Positions 1 through 6,843 of a DNA stretch of 12,086 nucleotides are shown in pieces (the stretch's first letter is position 1; each line of letters opens with the position of its first letter). Below the pieces are notes generated by a model. That model worked only from the letters and a program-made list of their open reading frames with translations, had not been told where the DNA came from and ran no database searches. Both the position numbers and the translations under genes were made by a program. The DNA is from Acidimicrobiia bacterium UBA6912 (lineage in GTDB: Bacteria > Actinomycetota > Acidimicrobiia > Spongiisociales > UBA5794): assembly GCA_002450985.1 (NCBI GenBank), contig DKBA01000136.1, positions 940 to 13,025 of the forward strand, given 5' to 3'.

Positions 1-227
1 TCGAGCGTCACCTCGACCTCGTAGTAGCTGTCCTCGTCGCCCACCTCGGTTCCCGTGACCCGGCCTCCGCCCATGTGGGCGAGTGCGGCGGCCGACGCCT
101 TCTCGAGGGCATCCCCCGTGATCGGTGTATCGCTGTCGCCTCCGACGGCGACCGCGGCCCCGGTTCCTGCGGCGATGGCGCCGACGACGGCGGCGCCGGC
201 AATGACGATCCTGGTGCGGCGTTGCAT
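1..227 (-). CDS. PepSY-domain exported protein, N-terminal part (3' end cut by window edge)
   Basis: Seen: reading the minus strand from the ATG at 227 gives 75 codons that stay open to the window edge. The product begins MQRRTRIV, followed by a hydrophobic Ala/Gly/Val stretch (about residues 7-29) that looks like a signal peptide or membrane anchor. A segment at about residues 36-75 then starts PITGDALEKASAAAL and continues through GRVTGTE to DEDSYYEVEVTL. That helix plus beta-strand pattern is typical of the PepSY domain. The start is supported by GAGGAG, about 7 bases upstream. Known: PepSY domains are small extracytoplasmic modules linked to peptidase inhibition or envelope functions. Inference: the protein acts outside the membrane; a second PepSY repeat may follow beyond the window. 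Its leader shares a split motif with the ABC ATPase gene at 6682. The domain call is fairly firm; the role is unknown. Confidence 0.8.
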   Translation of the reverse strand, partial: MQRRTRIVIAGAAVVGAIAAGTGAAVAVGGDSDTPITGDALEKASAAALAHMGGGRVTGTEVGDEDSYYEVEVTL

Positions 228-230
228 GCT

Positions 231-261
231 GTGCTCCTCTTGATGTCCTGTTGGACAGGGT
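231..261 (-). promoter_or_regulatory. Leader of PepSY gene: shared motif, palindrome and RBS
   Basis: On the minus strand this leader reads ACCCTGTCC (261-253), 12 bases, then AGAGGAGCAC (240-231), then AGC and the ATG. The same two blocks with the same 12-base gap precede the ABC ATPase gene. A perfect palindrome with arms TGTCC and GGACA and a 4-base centre covers 244-257 and overlaps the first block. TACCCT (262-257) could be a TANNNT -10 box, which would place the transcription start near 250. Blocks and palindrome are read directly; promoter or operator function is inferred. Confidence 0.45.
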
Positions 262-328
262 ACGAGGGCCTTGCTGAACGGACCCTGAAAGCCTGCACTC
301 CAGCCGGGTGACGGGCGATACTCCCATC

Positions 329-335
329 GAGGAGG
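329..335 (+). promoter_or_regulatory. Ribosome binding site deciding the acyltransferase start
   Basis: GAGGAGG lies five bases before the ATG at 341. It would lie inside the coding region if the GTG at 308 were used, and no comparable site precedes 308. This favours the 439-residue form. Confidence 0.65.
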
Positions 336-340
336 CTGGG

Positions 341-1660
341 ATGAAGAAGTACCTCGCCTACACCCGCAGGCTGGCCGAGGCGACGCCGGCGAGCCGCAAC
401 CGCATCGTGGATCTGTGGCGGGCGGCGGCGATCCTCGTGGTGATGTTCGGCCACTGGCTGGCCGCGTCGATCTGGCTCCAGCCCAACGACGAGATCGCCT
501 TGCTCAACTCGCTCGAGTGGATTCCCTACTCGGCCTGGGTCACCTGGATCGTTCAGGTGATGCCGATCTTCTTCCTGGCCGGCGGGTACGCCAACGCCAG
601 GGGCCTGCGCAAGGTCGAGCAAGGGGAGGAGCTGCGCCGGGCGTGGATCACGTTGCGGGCCAGGCGGCTGTTCACGCCGGTGATCCCGCTGCTCGTGGTG
701 TGGGTGGCGTTGATCGTCGTGATGCGCCCCTTCGTGCCATCTGAGGTCGTGTACGCCGGTGCGATGTCGGCCACGGTGCCGCTGTGGTTCCTCGCCGTCT
801 ACCTCACCCTCACGGCAGCGGCTCCGCTGACCCATGCCTGGTGGCGGCGCTCCGGGCCGGCGACCATCGGCGTGCTCGCCGTGGCGGCGATCGCCGTCGA
901 CCTCGCCCGATTCGTCTTCGAGGTGCCCGGCATCGGATGGGTCAACTTCGGGTTCGTGTGGGCGGCCGTGCACCAGATCGGCTACTGGTGGGCCGACCGT
1001 GATGCGGCGGGAGGTGTGCCGGCGCGCATCGGCTGGGGGATCTCGGTGGGGGCGCTCGCCGTGCTCGTCGCCGTCACCTGGATCGGCTGGTACCCGGTGG
1101 CGATGGTCGGCATCCCCGGCTCGGAGTTGACGAACATGACGCCGCCGACGTTCGCCATCGCCTTGCTCGGGGCAGTGCAGTTCGGGATCATCATCGGCAC
1201 GCAGCCGGTGATGCGTCGCTTCACGGCGAGATTGCGGGCTTGGCACGCGGTGGTGGCGATCTCCGGGGTAGTGATGACGATCTACCTCTGGCACCTGTCG
1301 GCGATGTCGCTCGTCGCCGCCGCCGGGTTGTTCGCCTTCGACGGTGCCGCTTTCCGGGTGGAGCCCGGGACCGCGGCGTGGTGGCTCACCCGCCCGCTGT
1401 GGCTCGCCGTGCTGCTGGCTGTGACCCTCGTCCTCGTTGCCATCTTCGCCCGGTTCGAATGGCGGATCAGCGATGCGCCGGCGCCGCGTACCCGCCGTGT
1501 CGTCACCGTGGGGATGTTGCTCGTCGCCGGGTCCGCGGCAGCCGTCGCCGGGATCGGCATCACCACTCCCGACGCCGTGGTGCACTGGATCATCCCCGCG
1601 GCGGCGATCGCCGGTGCGGCATTGCTCGGTGCGCTGCCTGCCAGGAGACGACAGGGCTGA
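341..1660 (+). CDS. Acyltransferase-3 family integral membrane protein
   Basis: Seen: a 439-residue, strongly hydrophobic protein with about ten membrane segments spread along its length. A short cytoplasmic N-terminus is followed by a first helix carrying R27, ten residues, then H38 (RAAAILVVMFGH), which is the R-X10-H signature of the acyltransferase-3 family. The conserved-looking MPIFFLAGGYANARG lies at about residues 74-88. Known: these enzymes transfer acyl groups to cell-envelope sugars, lipids, antibiotics or other acceptors. The substrate here cannot be told. Start choice: an in-frame GTG lies at 308, but the ATG at 341 has GAGGAGG (329-335) five bases upstream, so 341 is preferred. 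The gene diverges from the PepSY gene and converges on the small gene at 1702, with 41 bp between the stops. No truncation or frameshift is seen. Confidence 0.85.
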   Translation: MKKYLAYTRRLAEATPASRNRIVDLWRAAAILVVMFGHWLAASIWLQPNDEIALLNSLEWIPYSAWVTWIVQVMPIFFLAGGYANARGLRKVEQGEELRRAWITLRARRLFTPVIPLLVVWVALIVVMRPFVPSEVVYAGAMSATVPLWFLAVYLTLTAAAPLTHAWWRRSGPATIGVLAVAAIAVDLARFVFEVPGIGWVNFGFVWAAVHQIGYWWADRDAAGGVPARIGWGISVGALAVLVAVTWIGWYPVAMVGIPGSELTNMTPPTFAIALLGAVQFGIIIGTQPVMRRFTARLRAWHAVVAISGVVMTIYLWHLSAMSLVAAAGLFAFDGAAFRVEPGTAAWWLTRPLWLAVLLAVTLVLVAIFARFEWRISDAPAPRTRRVVTVGMLLVAGSAAAVAGIGITTPDAVVHWIIPAAAIAGAALLGALPARRRQG

Positions 1661-1701
1661 CGCAGCTCGCGGGATCAGGCGCAACGAACGGAGTGAGCGG
1701 C

Positions 1702-2019
1702 CTAGCTCGCCTCGGGTTCGGCGCTCATCTCCATCTGGCTCTCGTCGAGGCCGAGCAGGTAGGCCGCATAGAACCGGTGCCATGGCTCACCCGTGCCGAC
1801 GGATTGGTGGGCGTCGTCTGCGTTGAGCAGGCACTGGACGAGGCGCGACCGCGTCGGCGCCGTGCCGAGGTGCGCGGCGATGCGTGGTTCGAGATACTCG
1901 GCATACCACAGCGGCCATTCGGCATCCTCGCCGTTCGTCGCCAGGAACGCCTGATGGTGCGCGCGACCGGTCTCGACGAGGAGATTCGCCAGCGCGGCGA
2001 TGGGTGCGTCGTCGGGCAC
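1702..2019 (-). CDS. Small conserved-looking protein of unknown function
   Basis: Seen: a 105-residue soluble protein, rich in Ala, Leu and acidic residues, with no signal peptide or membrane helix. Its core reads LLVETGRAHHQAF, a short acidic link, EWPLWYAEYLEPRI, then TRSRLVQCLLNADDAH and PWHRFYAAYLLG. The concentration of Trp, Tyr and His in an alpha-helical frame is unlike a shadow reading frame. From memory it resembles a widespread small bacterial family annotated only as hypothetical; I cannot name it. Start choice: the frame is open to a GTG at 2070, but the GTG at 2019 has GGAGG five bases upstream and removes a low-complexity N-terminus. It lies 94 bp downstream of the SulP gene on the same strand, so the two may be co-transcribed. 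No function is proposed. Confidence 0.7.
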   Translation of the reverse strand: MPDDAPIAALANLLVETGRAHHQAFLATNGEDAEWPLWYAEYLEPRIAAHLGTAPTRSRLVQCLLNADDAHQSVGTGEPWHRFYAAYLLGLDESQMEMSAEPEAS

Positions 2020-2113
2020 GAGTCCCTCCAAGGTGTGCGGTGATTCGTCGACTGTATCGGCTCGGTCCACCTACCCGCCCGATCGGCTTCCCGGACCGTC
2101 GGCCGCGAGATCC

Positions 2114-3886
2114 TCAGCCTTCTTCGGGGGCTCCGTCGCCGTCCTCGTGGGCATCGTCCGTGGCGGCGATGTGCTCCTCCTCGGTGCCCGACGCTCCTCC
2201 TGCGGTTCCCGGAGTGAGCTCTTCCAGGCGCCGGGCGGCGCGAACACCCTGCGAGATGCTGTGCCAGATGTGGTCGGGACCGAGTTGGTCCATGAGGCCC
2301 GCGCGTCGCAGGACGCCCCGGACGAGGTGCATGACGCGCACCAGGTAGAGATCGACGCCCCTCGCTCGCAGCTCCCGGATCAGGTTGGCGAGGGCGTCGG
2401 CGCTCGTGGTGTCGAGTTGGTGCGTGGCCTCGAGATCGAGGATCACGACCCGGGTCAGCGGCGCCGCGTCGACTTCCTGCATCACGAGCTCCTCCGCGAT
2501 CGCTGCGTTGACCCAGAAGAGCGGGGCGCTGAGCCGGAGGACCAGGATCCCCTCGATCGTCTTGCGGTCGGGATGGCGCCTGACGGAACCCCATGCCGCC
2601 TTCTCCCCGTGCACCTTGCCCATGACGTCGACCTCGAGGCGTCCCGAGCGGTACACGAGACCGAGCACCGAGAGGGCGATGGCGGCGAGCAGTCCGTAGA
2701 GCGTGCCCAGCACCAGCACGCCGAGGAGCGCGGCGACGGCCGCCACAAAGTCGTTCCTCCGCACGCCGGCGTAGCGCACGATGGCCTTCACGTCCATGAG
2801 GCCCCACACCGCGTGGATGACAACCGCCGACAGCACGGCGCGCGGAAGGTTGCTGAGCGAGGACGCGAAGAAGACGAGCACAACGACGACGAAGGCGGCG
2901 GAGACGAGTCCGGTCACCTGCGAAACGCCGCCCGAGCGCGCTGCAGCTGCGGTCTTGGAGAGGCTGCCCGCCACGCCGAGGCCGCCGAAGAGGCCTGCCA
3001 GGACATTGGATGCACCGGTCGCGATGAACTCCTGGTCTGCGTCGATCCGGTAGTGCCCCTGCGCCGCGAACAGGCGAGCCGCGCTGAGGCTCTCGGCAAG
3101 ACCGACAAGCGCCAATCCCGCACCGCTGAACACCAACCCGGTGATGTGGGAGAGGGGGATGTCGGGGATGCTCGGTGCAGGCAGGCCGCCCGGCACGTCG
3201 CCGACGATCGCCACACCCCGCGCGGCGAGATCGACCCAGCGCGACAGGGCGAGACCGGCCACGACGAGGAGCAGCCCCCACGGCGCAACCTTCAGCCTGG
3301 CCCCGCCGACGAACAGGATGGCGAGGGAGGTGGCCCCGATGATCGCCGTCGTGGGGTGGACGCTACCGAGACCCGCAACCGTCTGAGCGAACCGCTCGAT
3401 GGCGGATCCCGAGACCGGTGGCATTCCGAGCAGCGTCGGGATCTCGCCCATCACGATGACGATGCTGAGGCCGAAGACGAACCCGCTGATGATCGGCTTG
3501 GAGAGGAACTCCGCCACCCATCCCACCCTGAGCAGCCCTGCGACGACCAGCAGCAGCCCGGAGATGATCGCCAGGGCCGAGGTGACGGCAACGGCACGTC
3601 CCACGTCGCCCCCGGCAGCGAGCGCGACGATCGAACCAGAGACCACCGACACGGTCGACACGGGTCCGACGACCAGCTGCGGCGACGTGCCCAGGAAGCC
3701 GTAGGTGACCAGCGCCGCAGGAATGGCGTAGAGACCCACCTGGACGGGGACCCCGGCGATCGAGGCGTACCCGAGCGACTGCGGCACCATGAGCGCAGTC
3801 ACCACGGCTGCGGCGAGGGCGTCCTTGGCGAGATTCCTCGAGCGGTAGTCCGGCAACCAGTTCAGTGCGGGGATCCTCGAGCTCAT
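2114..3886 (-). CDS. SulP family anion transporter with C-terminal STAS domain
   Basis: Seen: 590 residues. The membrane domain covers about 20-415. PQSLGYASIAGVPVQVGLYA at 35-54 and LGTSPQLVVGPVS at 65-77 match the SulP signature region, and GLAESLSAARLFA (262-274) and NVLAGLFGGLGVAGSLSKTA (294-313) match the conserved later helices. A STAS domain follows at about 440-555, with VVILDLEATHQLDTTSADAL carrying the loop where many STAS domains have the regulatory Ser/Thr (here T493, T494, S495). The tail after about 565 is acidic. Known: SulP proteins move sulfate, bicarbonate, dicarboxylates or other anions, usually with H+ or Na+. Substrate is not assignable from sequence. A TANNNT box nearly abuts the start, with a 17-bp palindrome over its presumed -35 region. 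It is divergent from nrtR. Confidence 0.9.
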   Translation of the reverse strand: MSSRIPALNWLPDYRSRNLAKDALAAAVVTALMVPQSLGYASIAGVPVQVGLYAIPAALVTYGFLGTSPQLVVGPVSTVSVVSGSIVALAAGGDVGRAVAVTSALAIISGLLLVVAGLLRVGWVAEFLSKPIISGFVFGLSIVIVMGEIPTLLGMPPVSGSAIERFAQTVAGLGSVHPTTAIIGATSLAILFVGGARLKVAPWGLLLVVAGLALSRWVDLAARGVAIVGDVPGGLPAPSIPDIPLSHITGLVFSGAGLALVGLAESLSAARLFAAQGHYRIDADQEFIATGASNVLAGLFGGLGVAGSLSKTAAAARSGGVSQVTGLVSAAFVVVVLVFFASSLSNLPRAVLSAVVIHAVWGLMDVKAIVRYAGVRRNDFVAAVAALLGVLVLGTLYGLLAAIALSVLGLVYRSGRLEVDVMGKVHGEKAAWGSVRRHPDRKTIEGILVLRLSAPLFWVNAAIAEELVMQEVDAAPLTRVVILDLEATHQLDTTSADALANLIRELRARGVDLYLVRVMHLVRGVLRRAGLMDQLGPDHIWHSISQGVRAARRLEELTPGTAGGASGTEEEHIAATDDAHEDGDGAPEEG

Positions 3887-3895
3887 GCCGGCCCA

Positions 3896-3925
3896 ACCCT
3901 ACGCCCACCTGGAGCGGCGCTCCAG
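3896..3925 (-). promoter_or_regulatory. Candidate SulP-gene promoter with 17-bp palindrome
   Basis: CTGGAGC (3909-3915), GGC, GCTCCAG (3919-3925) is a perfect 7-bp inverted repeat. A further CCA/TGG pairing (3905-3907 with 3926-3928) is possible with one bulged base. On the minus strand TAGGGT (3901-3896) could be a -10 box. It ends nine bases before the ATG at 3886, so the transcript would be nearly leaderless. The right arm of the palindrome would sit on the -35 region. The repeat is certain; its role as an operator is inferred. Confidence 0.45.
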
Positions 3926-3981
3926 TGGCCGCGCCGTCGACCGACGTCATCGGACGCGCAACCCGCACCGAACGTGGTCGG

Positions 3982-3987
3982 TACCAT
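3982..3987 (+). promoter_or_regulatory. nrtR: Candidate -10 box for leaderless nrtR
   Basis: TACCAT fits TANNNT and ends seven bases before the ATG at 3995, so transcription could begin at or next to the A of the start codon. No Shine-Dalgarno sequence precedes this ATG, which fits leaderless expression as is common in actinobacteria. No convincing -35 hexamer is visible. Confidence 0.45.
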
Positions 3988-3994
3988 CGCAGCC

Positions 3995-4897
3995 ATGACC
4001 GGCTCGGGCATCGCCGTGACTCTGGACGCCGTGATCGTGGCCGTGAGCGACGATCGTCCTCGCATATTGACGGTCGAAGGTCCCGAGGGTGAGCGCCGCA
4101 TCCCGTCCGGTCCGCTCGATCCCGATGCCGACAAGACGCTCGAGCGTGCGCTGCGGCGATGGATCGCCGAGCAGGCCGGTATCGAGATCGGATATGCCGA
4201 GCAGCTCTACACGTTCGGCGACCGCAACCGGGCGCATCGCGGCCGGGACGATCCGCGCCGCCTCAGTGTCGCCTACCTCGCGCTGGTGAGAGAGGAGGCG
4301 ACTGCTCCCGGCGCCGGATGGCTCGACTGGTACGACCTCTTCCCCTGGGAGGATCATCGCACCGGATCTCCTGCGATCATCGCCGAGGTGATCCTGCCGG
4401 CCCTGCGGCAGTGGGCCGGCGACGATGCGGAGCGCCGCCGGGTGGCGATGATGTTCGGACGCGACCCGTGGGACGGCATCAGGGTGCTCGACCGCTACGA
4501 GCTGCTGTACGAGGCGGGCCTCGTCGCGGAGGCGGCCGTCGACCGCGGCGAGGTGCCGCCACCGGATGTGGTGGGGACGGCGATGGCCCTCGACCACCGG
4601 CGGATCGCCGCTACCGGCCTCGGCCGGCTGCGGGGCAAGCTCACCTACCGTCCGCTCGTATTCGAGCTGCTCCCCGAGCTGTTCACGTTGAGCGAGCTGC
4701 AACGCACCGTCGAGACCCTCGCCGGCGTGCGGCTCCACAAGCAGAACTTCCGCCGTCTGGTCGAGCGCAACGGCCTGGTCGAAGGCACGGGCAAGCGCAC
4801 GGCATCGACGGGCGGCCGGCCCGCCGAGCTCTTCCGCTTCCGCCGCGCCGTCGTCGACGAGCGTCCCCGTCCCGGGCTCGGGGTGCCGTACCGCTGA
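3995..4897 (+). CDS. nrtR: NrtR, Nudix-related transcriptional regulator of NAD metabolism
   Basis: Seen: 300 residues. The N-terminal Nudix-like domain (about 5-140) contains RRIPSGPLDPDADKTLE (34-50), RRWIAEQAGI (54-63), EQLYTFGDRNR (69-79) and SVAYLALV (91-98). The Nudix box is degenerate: glutamates expected for metal binding are Trp and Gln. The C-terminal winged helix (about 212-282) carries RGKLTYRPLVFELLPELFTL, SELQRTVE, HKQNFRRLVERNGLVE and GRPAELFRF, the hallmark of the NrtR group. Known: NrtR binds ADP-ribose, an NAD breakdown product, and releases DNA upstream of NAD biosynthesis genes. Inference: it represses the nadABC operon 2 kb downstream. Start: ATG at 3995 without a Shine-Dalgarno site but with a -10 box seven bases before it. 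The open frame further upstream is antisense to the SulP gene and not coding. Convergent with the ABC permease gene. Confidence 0.92.
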   Translation: MTGSGIAVTLDAVIVAVSDDRPRILTVEGPEGERRIPSGPLDPDADKTLERALRRWIAEQAGIEIGYAEQLYTFGDRNRAHRGRDDPRRLSVAYLALVREEATAPGAGWLDWYDLFPWEDHRTGSPAIIAEVILPALRQWAGDDAERRRVAMMFGRDPWDGIRVLDRYELLYEAGLVAEAAVDRGEVPPPDVVGTAMALDHRRIAATGLGRLRGKLTYRPLVFELLPELFTLSELQRTVETLAGVRLHKQNFRRLVERNGLVEGTGKRTASTGGRPAELFRFRRAVVDERPRPGLGVPYR

Positions 4898-4907
4898 TCA
4901 GTGGTTT

Positions 4908-4936
4908 GCCGCCGGCCCCTCGCCCGAACCGGCGGC
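4908..4936. terminator. Hairpin between convergent nrtR and ABC permease genes
   Basis: GCCGCCGG (4908-4915) and CCGGCGGC (4929-4936) form an 8-bp GC-only stem with a 13-base loop, starting ten bases after the nrtR stop in a 115-bp convergent gap. No T-run follows on either strand, so it would be a non-canonical terminator. GC-rich inverted repeats arise easily in such a genome, so the function is uncertain. Confidence 0.35.
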
Positions 4937-5012
4937 CGGCGCTCAGCTCGGCAGGGAGTCCACGCCGACGATCGGGCCTTCGTCCGTCGACGAGGAGCTC
5001 GTGCCGTGAGGC

Positions 5013-5756
5013 TCACTCCCAGCGGAAGACCCTGACGGCCACGAAACCGACGACCACCGTGTAGGCAAGCATCACGAGCAGGTTGGTGGCGCTCGGTGTG
5101 GCGCCGAACCAGGCGTCCTCGATGGCTTGCACCGCCGACCCGAGCGGGGTGAGGTCGCTCACCGTCCGCAGCCCGTCGGGCATGATCGTGCGCGGGATCC
5201 ACATCCCGGCGAAGAACAGCATCGGGAAGTAGATCGCCATGCCGATGGCCTGCCCCGAGACGGTCGTGCGCGCCCGGGCCCCCACGAGCAACCCGATCGC
5301 AAACACGGAGGCTGCGGCGAGAACGAACGCGAGCACGAACCAGACCGGGCGCTCCGGAAACGGCACGTCGAACGCCGTCACGGCGACGATCACGGCGATC
5401 GCCGCAGCGATCACCGCCACCGCACCGTGCACCCAGAGCTGGGCGAGGAGGAGCCGGGCGGGGTGTACCGGTGTCGTGCGCAGACGGCGCAGGATCCCGA
5501 ACTGGCGGTAGGTGCCCAGGATCGGCGGCAACGTCACCAGGCCGAGCGTCGCCAGCCCGAGGGCGAGGGCCATCGGCGAGTACACGTCGATGTAGCGCTT
5601 GCCGGCGAGGTCGGCCGTCTGCTCGTCGAAGCCGGGGAAGAACAGGCCGAGGGCGAGCAGCAGGAGCCCGGGAAACACGAGTCCGAAGAAGAGCGCGATC
5701 GGATCTCTGAGGAAGAGCCTGCTCTCGGCTCTGGTGAGCTTCATCGTCGCAGCCAT
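5013..5756 (-). CDS. ABC-2 type exporter permease
   Basis: Seen: 247 residues with about six membrane segments. The first helix (about 20-41) follows a cytoplasmic LFLRDP motif and contains LFFGLVFPGLLLLALGL. An extracytoplasmic loop of about 20 residues follows, then a helix, then the cytoplasmic stretch GTYRQFGILRRLRTTPVHP (81-99), the coupling region typical of ABC-2 permeases that precedes the core helices. FFAGMWIPRTIMPDGLR (about 182-198) is the usual late loop. Known: such permeases pair with one ATPase to export drugs, lipids, polysaccharides or peptides. Start: the ATG at 5756 shares its A with the last base of the ATPase stop codon (TGATG) and has GAGGAG before it, inside the ATPase gene, so translation is probably coupled. 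A second ATG lies four codons in. Substrate unknown. Confidence 0.88.
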   Translation of the reverse strand: MAATMKLTRAESRLFLRDPIALFFGLVFPGLLLLALGLFFPGFDEQTADLAGKRYIDVYSPMALALGLATLGLVTLPPILGTYRQFGILRRLRTTPVHPARLLLAQLWVHGAVAVIAAAIAVIVAVTAFDVPFPERPVWFVLAFVLAAASVFAIGLLVGARARTTVSGQAIGMAIYFPMLFFAGMWIPRTIMPDGLRTVSDLTPLGSAVQAIEDAWFGATPSATNLLVMLAYTVVVGFVAVRVFRWE

Positions 5757-6682
5757 CAGCGCTCCTCTCCCTCGTTGGTTGCCTCGGGAGTGTCCGTCAA
5801 CGCGAGGTAGGCCTCCTCCAGGCTGCGTTGCTCGATGCGCAGGTCCTCCGCGACGACCTCATGCTTGGTCAGCAGGGCCGTCACTGCCTGCACTACGTTG
5901 CCGCTCCCCGTGACGACGACCTGTGGCCCACGGTGGTCGACGGCGACGACCTCCGGCAGGCCGAGAAGGTCCGCATCGGCCACGGGGGCCGAGGGGCGGA
6001 ACCGGAGGCGCTGCTCCGACCCGAGCCGGTCCATCAGCGCCGATGCCGTGTCGATGGCCACGACCCTGCCGTGGTCGACGACCATGATCCGGTCGCAGAG
6101 GCGCTCCGCCTCCTCCATGAAGTGGGTGACCAGGACGACGGTGACTCCGTCGTCGCGAATCTGTTCGATCGTGTCCCAGGTCGAGCGGCGAGCCTGCGGA
6201 TCGAGACCCGTGGTGAGCTCGTCGAGCACCGCGATCTCGGGGGAGCCGACGAGGGCGAGCGCAACGGACAGCCGCTGCTTCTGCCCGCCCGACAGGTCGC
6301 CGTACCTGGCGTCCACCTTGCCGCCGAGACCGAGGCGGTCGACGAGGCCCCGCCAGTCGGCGGGGTTGCGGTAGAAGGAGGCGTAGAGGTCGAGCACCTC
6401 CCCGACCTCGATCTTGTCCTGGAGGCGGCTCTCCTGAAGCTGTGCGCCCACCCGTTCGGTCAGCTCGTAGCGATCGCGGATCGGGTCGAGACCGAGCACG
6501 CGAATCACGCCCTGATCGGGGTGGCGCAGGCCCTCGACCGACTCCACCGTCGTGGTCTTGCCGGCGCCATTGGGGCCGACGATCCCGAAGATCTCCCCCT
6601 CTTCGACCGTGAACGAGACGCCGTCGACGGCCCGTACACCGTTGTAGGTCTTGACGAGGTTCTCTACTTCGATCACCGGCAT
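5756..6682 (-). CDS. ABC exporter ATP-binding protein (DrrA/CcmA-like)
   Basis: Seen: 308 residues with a complete nucleotide-binding domain: Walker A GPNGAGKTTT (36-45), Q-loop near Q81-Q83, signature LSGGQKQRL (130-138), Walker B and D-loop AVLDELTTGLD (151-161) with catalytic E155, and H187 of the H-loop (VTHFMEEAE). The usual Pro after the catalytic Glu is Leu (DELT rather than DEPT). A C-terminal extension of about 90 residues is typical of DrrA-like drug and lipid exporters. Known: it powers an ABC-2 permease, here encoded directly after with a one-base overlap. Start: ATG at 6682, preceded by AGAGGAGCAC. The leader shares a split motif with the distant PepSY gene. The gene diverges from nadA, with about 210 bp between them. 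Transport of a toxic or envelope compound is plausible but not shown. Confidence 0.9.
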   Translation of the reverse strand: MPVIEVENLVKTYNGVRAVDGVSFTVEEGEIFGIVGPNGAGKTTTVESVEGLRHPDQGVIRVLGLDPIRDRYELTERVGAQLQESRLQDKIEVGEVLDLYASFYRNPADWRGLVDRLGLGGKVDARYGDLSGGQKQRLSVALALVGSPEIAVLDELTTGLDPQARRSTWDTIEQIRDDGVTVVLVTHFMEEAERLCDRIMVVDHGRVVAIDTASALMDRLGSEQRLRFRPSAPVADADLLGLPEVVAVDHRGPQVVVTGSGNVVQAVTALLTKHEVVAEDLRIEQRSLEEAYLALTDTPEATNEGEER

Positions 6683-6684
6683 TC

Positions 6685-6715
6685 GTGCTCCTCTTCAGGC
6701 CGACGCGGACAGGGT
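6685..6715 (-). promoter_or_regulatory. Leader of ABC ATPase gene carrying the shared split motif
   Basis: On the minus strand ACCCTGTCC (6715-6707) is followed by 12 bases and AGAGGAGCAC (6694-6685), then GA and the ATG at 6682. Both blocks and their spacing are identical to those before the PepSY gene. The second block contains the ribosome binding site; the first has no translational explanation and could be a promoter element or an operator. Confidence 0.45.
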
Positions 6716-6797
6716 GCCGGGAGTCCTGCAACGCGGATACCGACCAAACGGCCTTTGCCCCGCCGCCAACCGGCCGGCGCCGCGACCGGGCGGAGTT

Positions 6798-6820
6798 CTT
6801 TTGCTCAGGAATAGCACAAG
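6798..6820. promoter_or_regulatory. Imperfect palindrome over the nadA -35 region (candidate operator 1)
   Basis: CTT, one mismatch, TGCT, a 7-base centre, AGCA, one mismatch, AAG: seven of the eight outer pairs are symmetric, centred on 6809. The left half contains TGCTCA (6802-6807), which recurs in the second palindrome at 6844. It overlaps the presumed -35 hexamer TTGCTC (6801-6806). The symmetry is seen; binding by NrtR is inferred. Confidence 0.5.
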
Positions 6821-6829
6821 TGGTAGCGT
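6801..6829 (+). promoter_or_regulatory. Candidate nadABC promoter
   Basis: TTGCTC (6801-6806) and TAGCGT (6824-6829) are separated by 17 bases, and TGG directly before the -10 box could act as an extended -10. The -10 fits the TANNNT form. Transcription would begin near 6836, leaving a leader of about 57 bases to the preferred nadA start. This is also a local AT-richer patch in an otherwise GC-rich gap. Assigned by pattern only. Confidence 0.5.
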
Positions 6830-6843
6830 TGTTGGCTTAGTAA

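Noticed and set aside
1661..1710. Repeats of AGCTCGC at 1664 and 1704 with a 4-bp GAGC/GCTC hairpin between the convergent acyltransferase and small genes
   Set aside because: Too short and too likely in GC-rich DNA to call a terminator or repeat element.
8..1783. Long minus-strand open frame opposite the acyltransferase gene
   Set aside because: Its product is dominated by Arg, Gly, Asp, His and Pro without any domain, which is the usual antisense shadow in GC-rich genes. The plus-strand acyltransferase has a family signature and ribosome site.
2000..3994. Upstream extension of the nrtR frame (a 965-residue protein)
   Set aside because: The extension runs antisense through the SulP gene and has shadow composition; the NrtR homology begins at the ATG at 3995.
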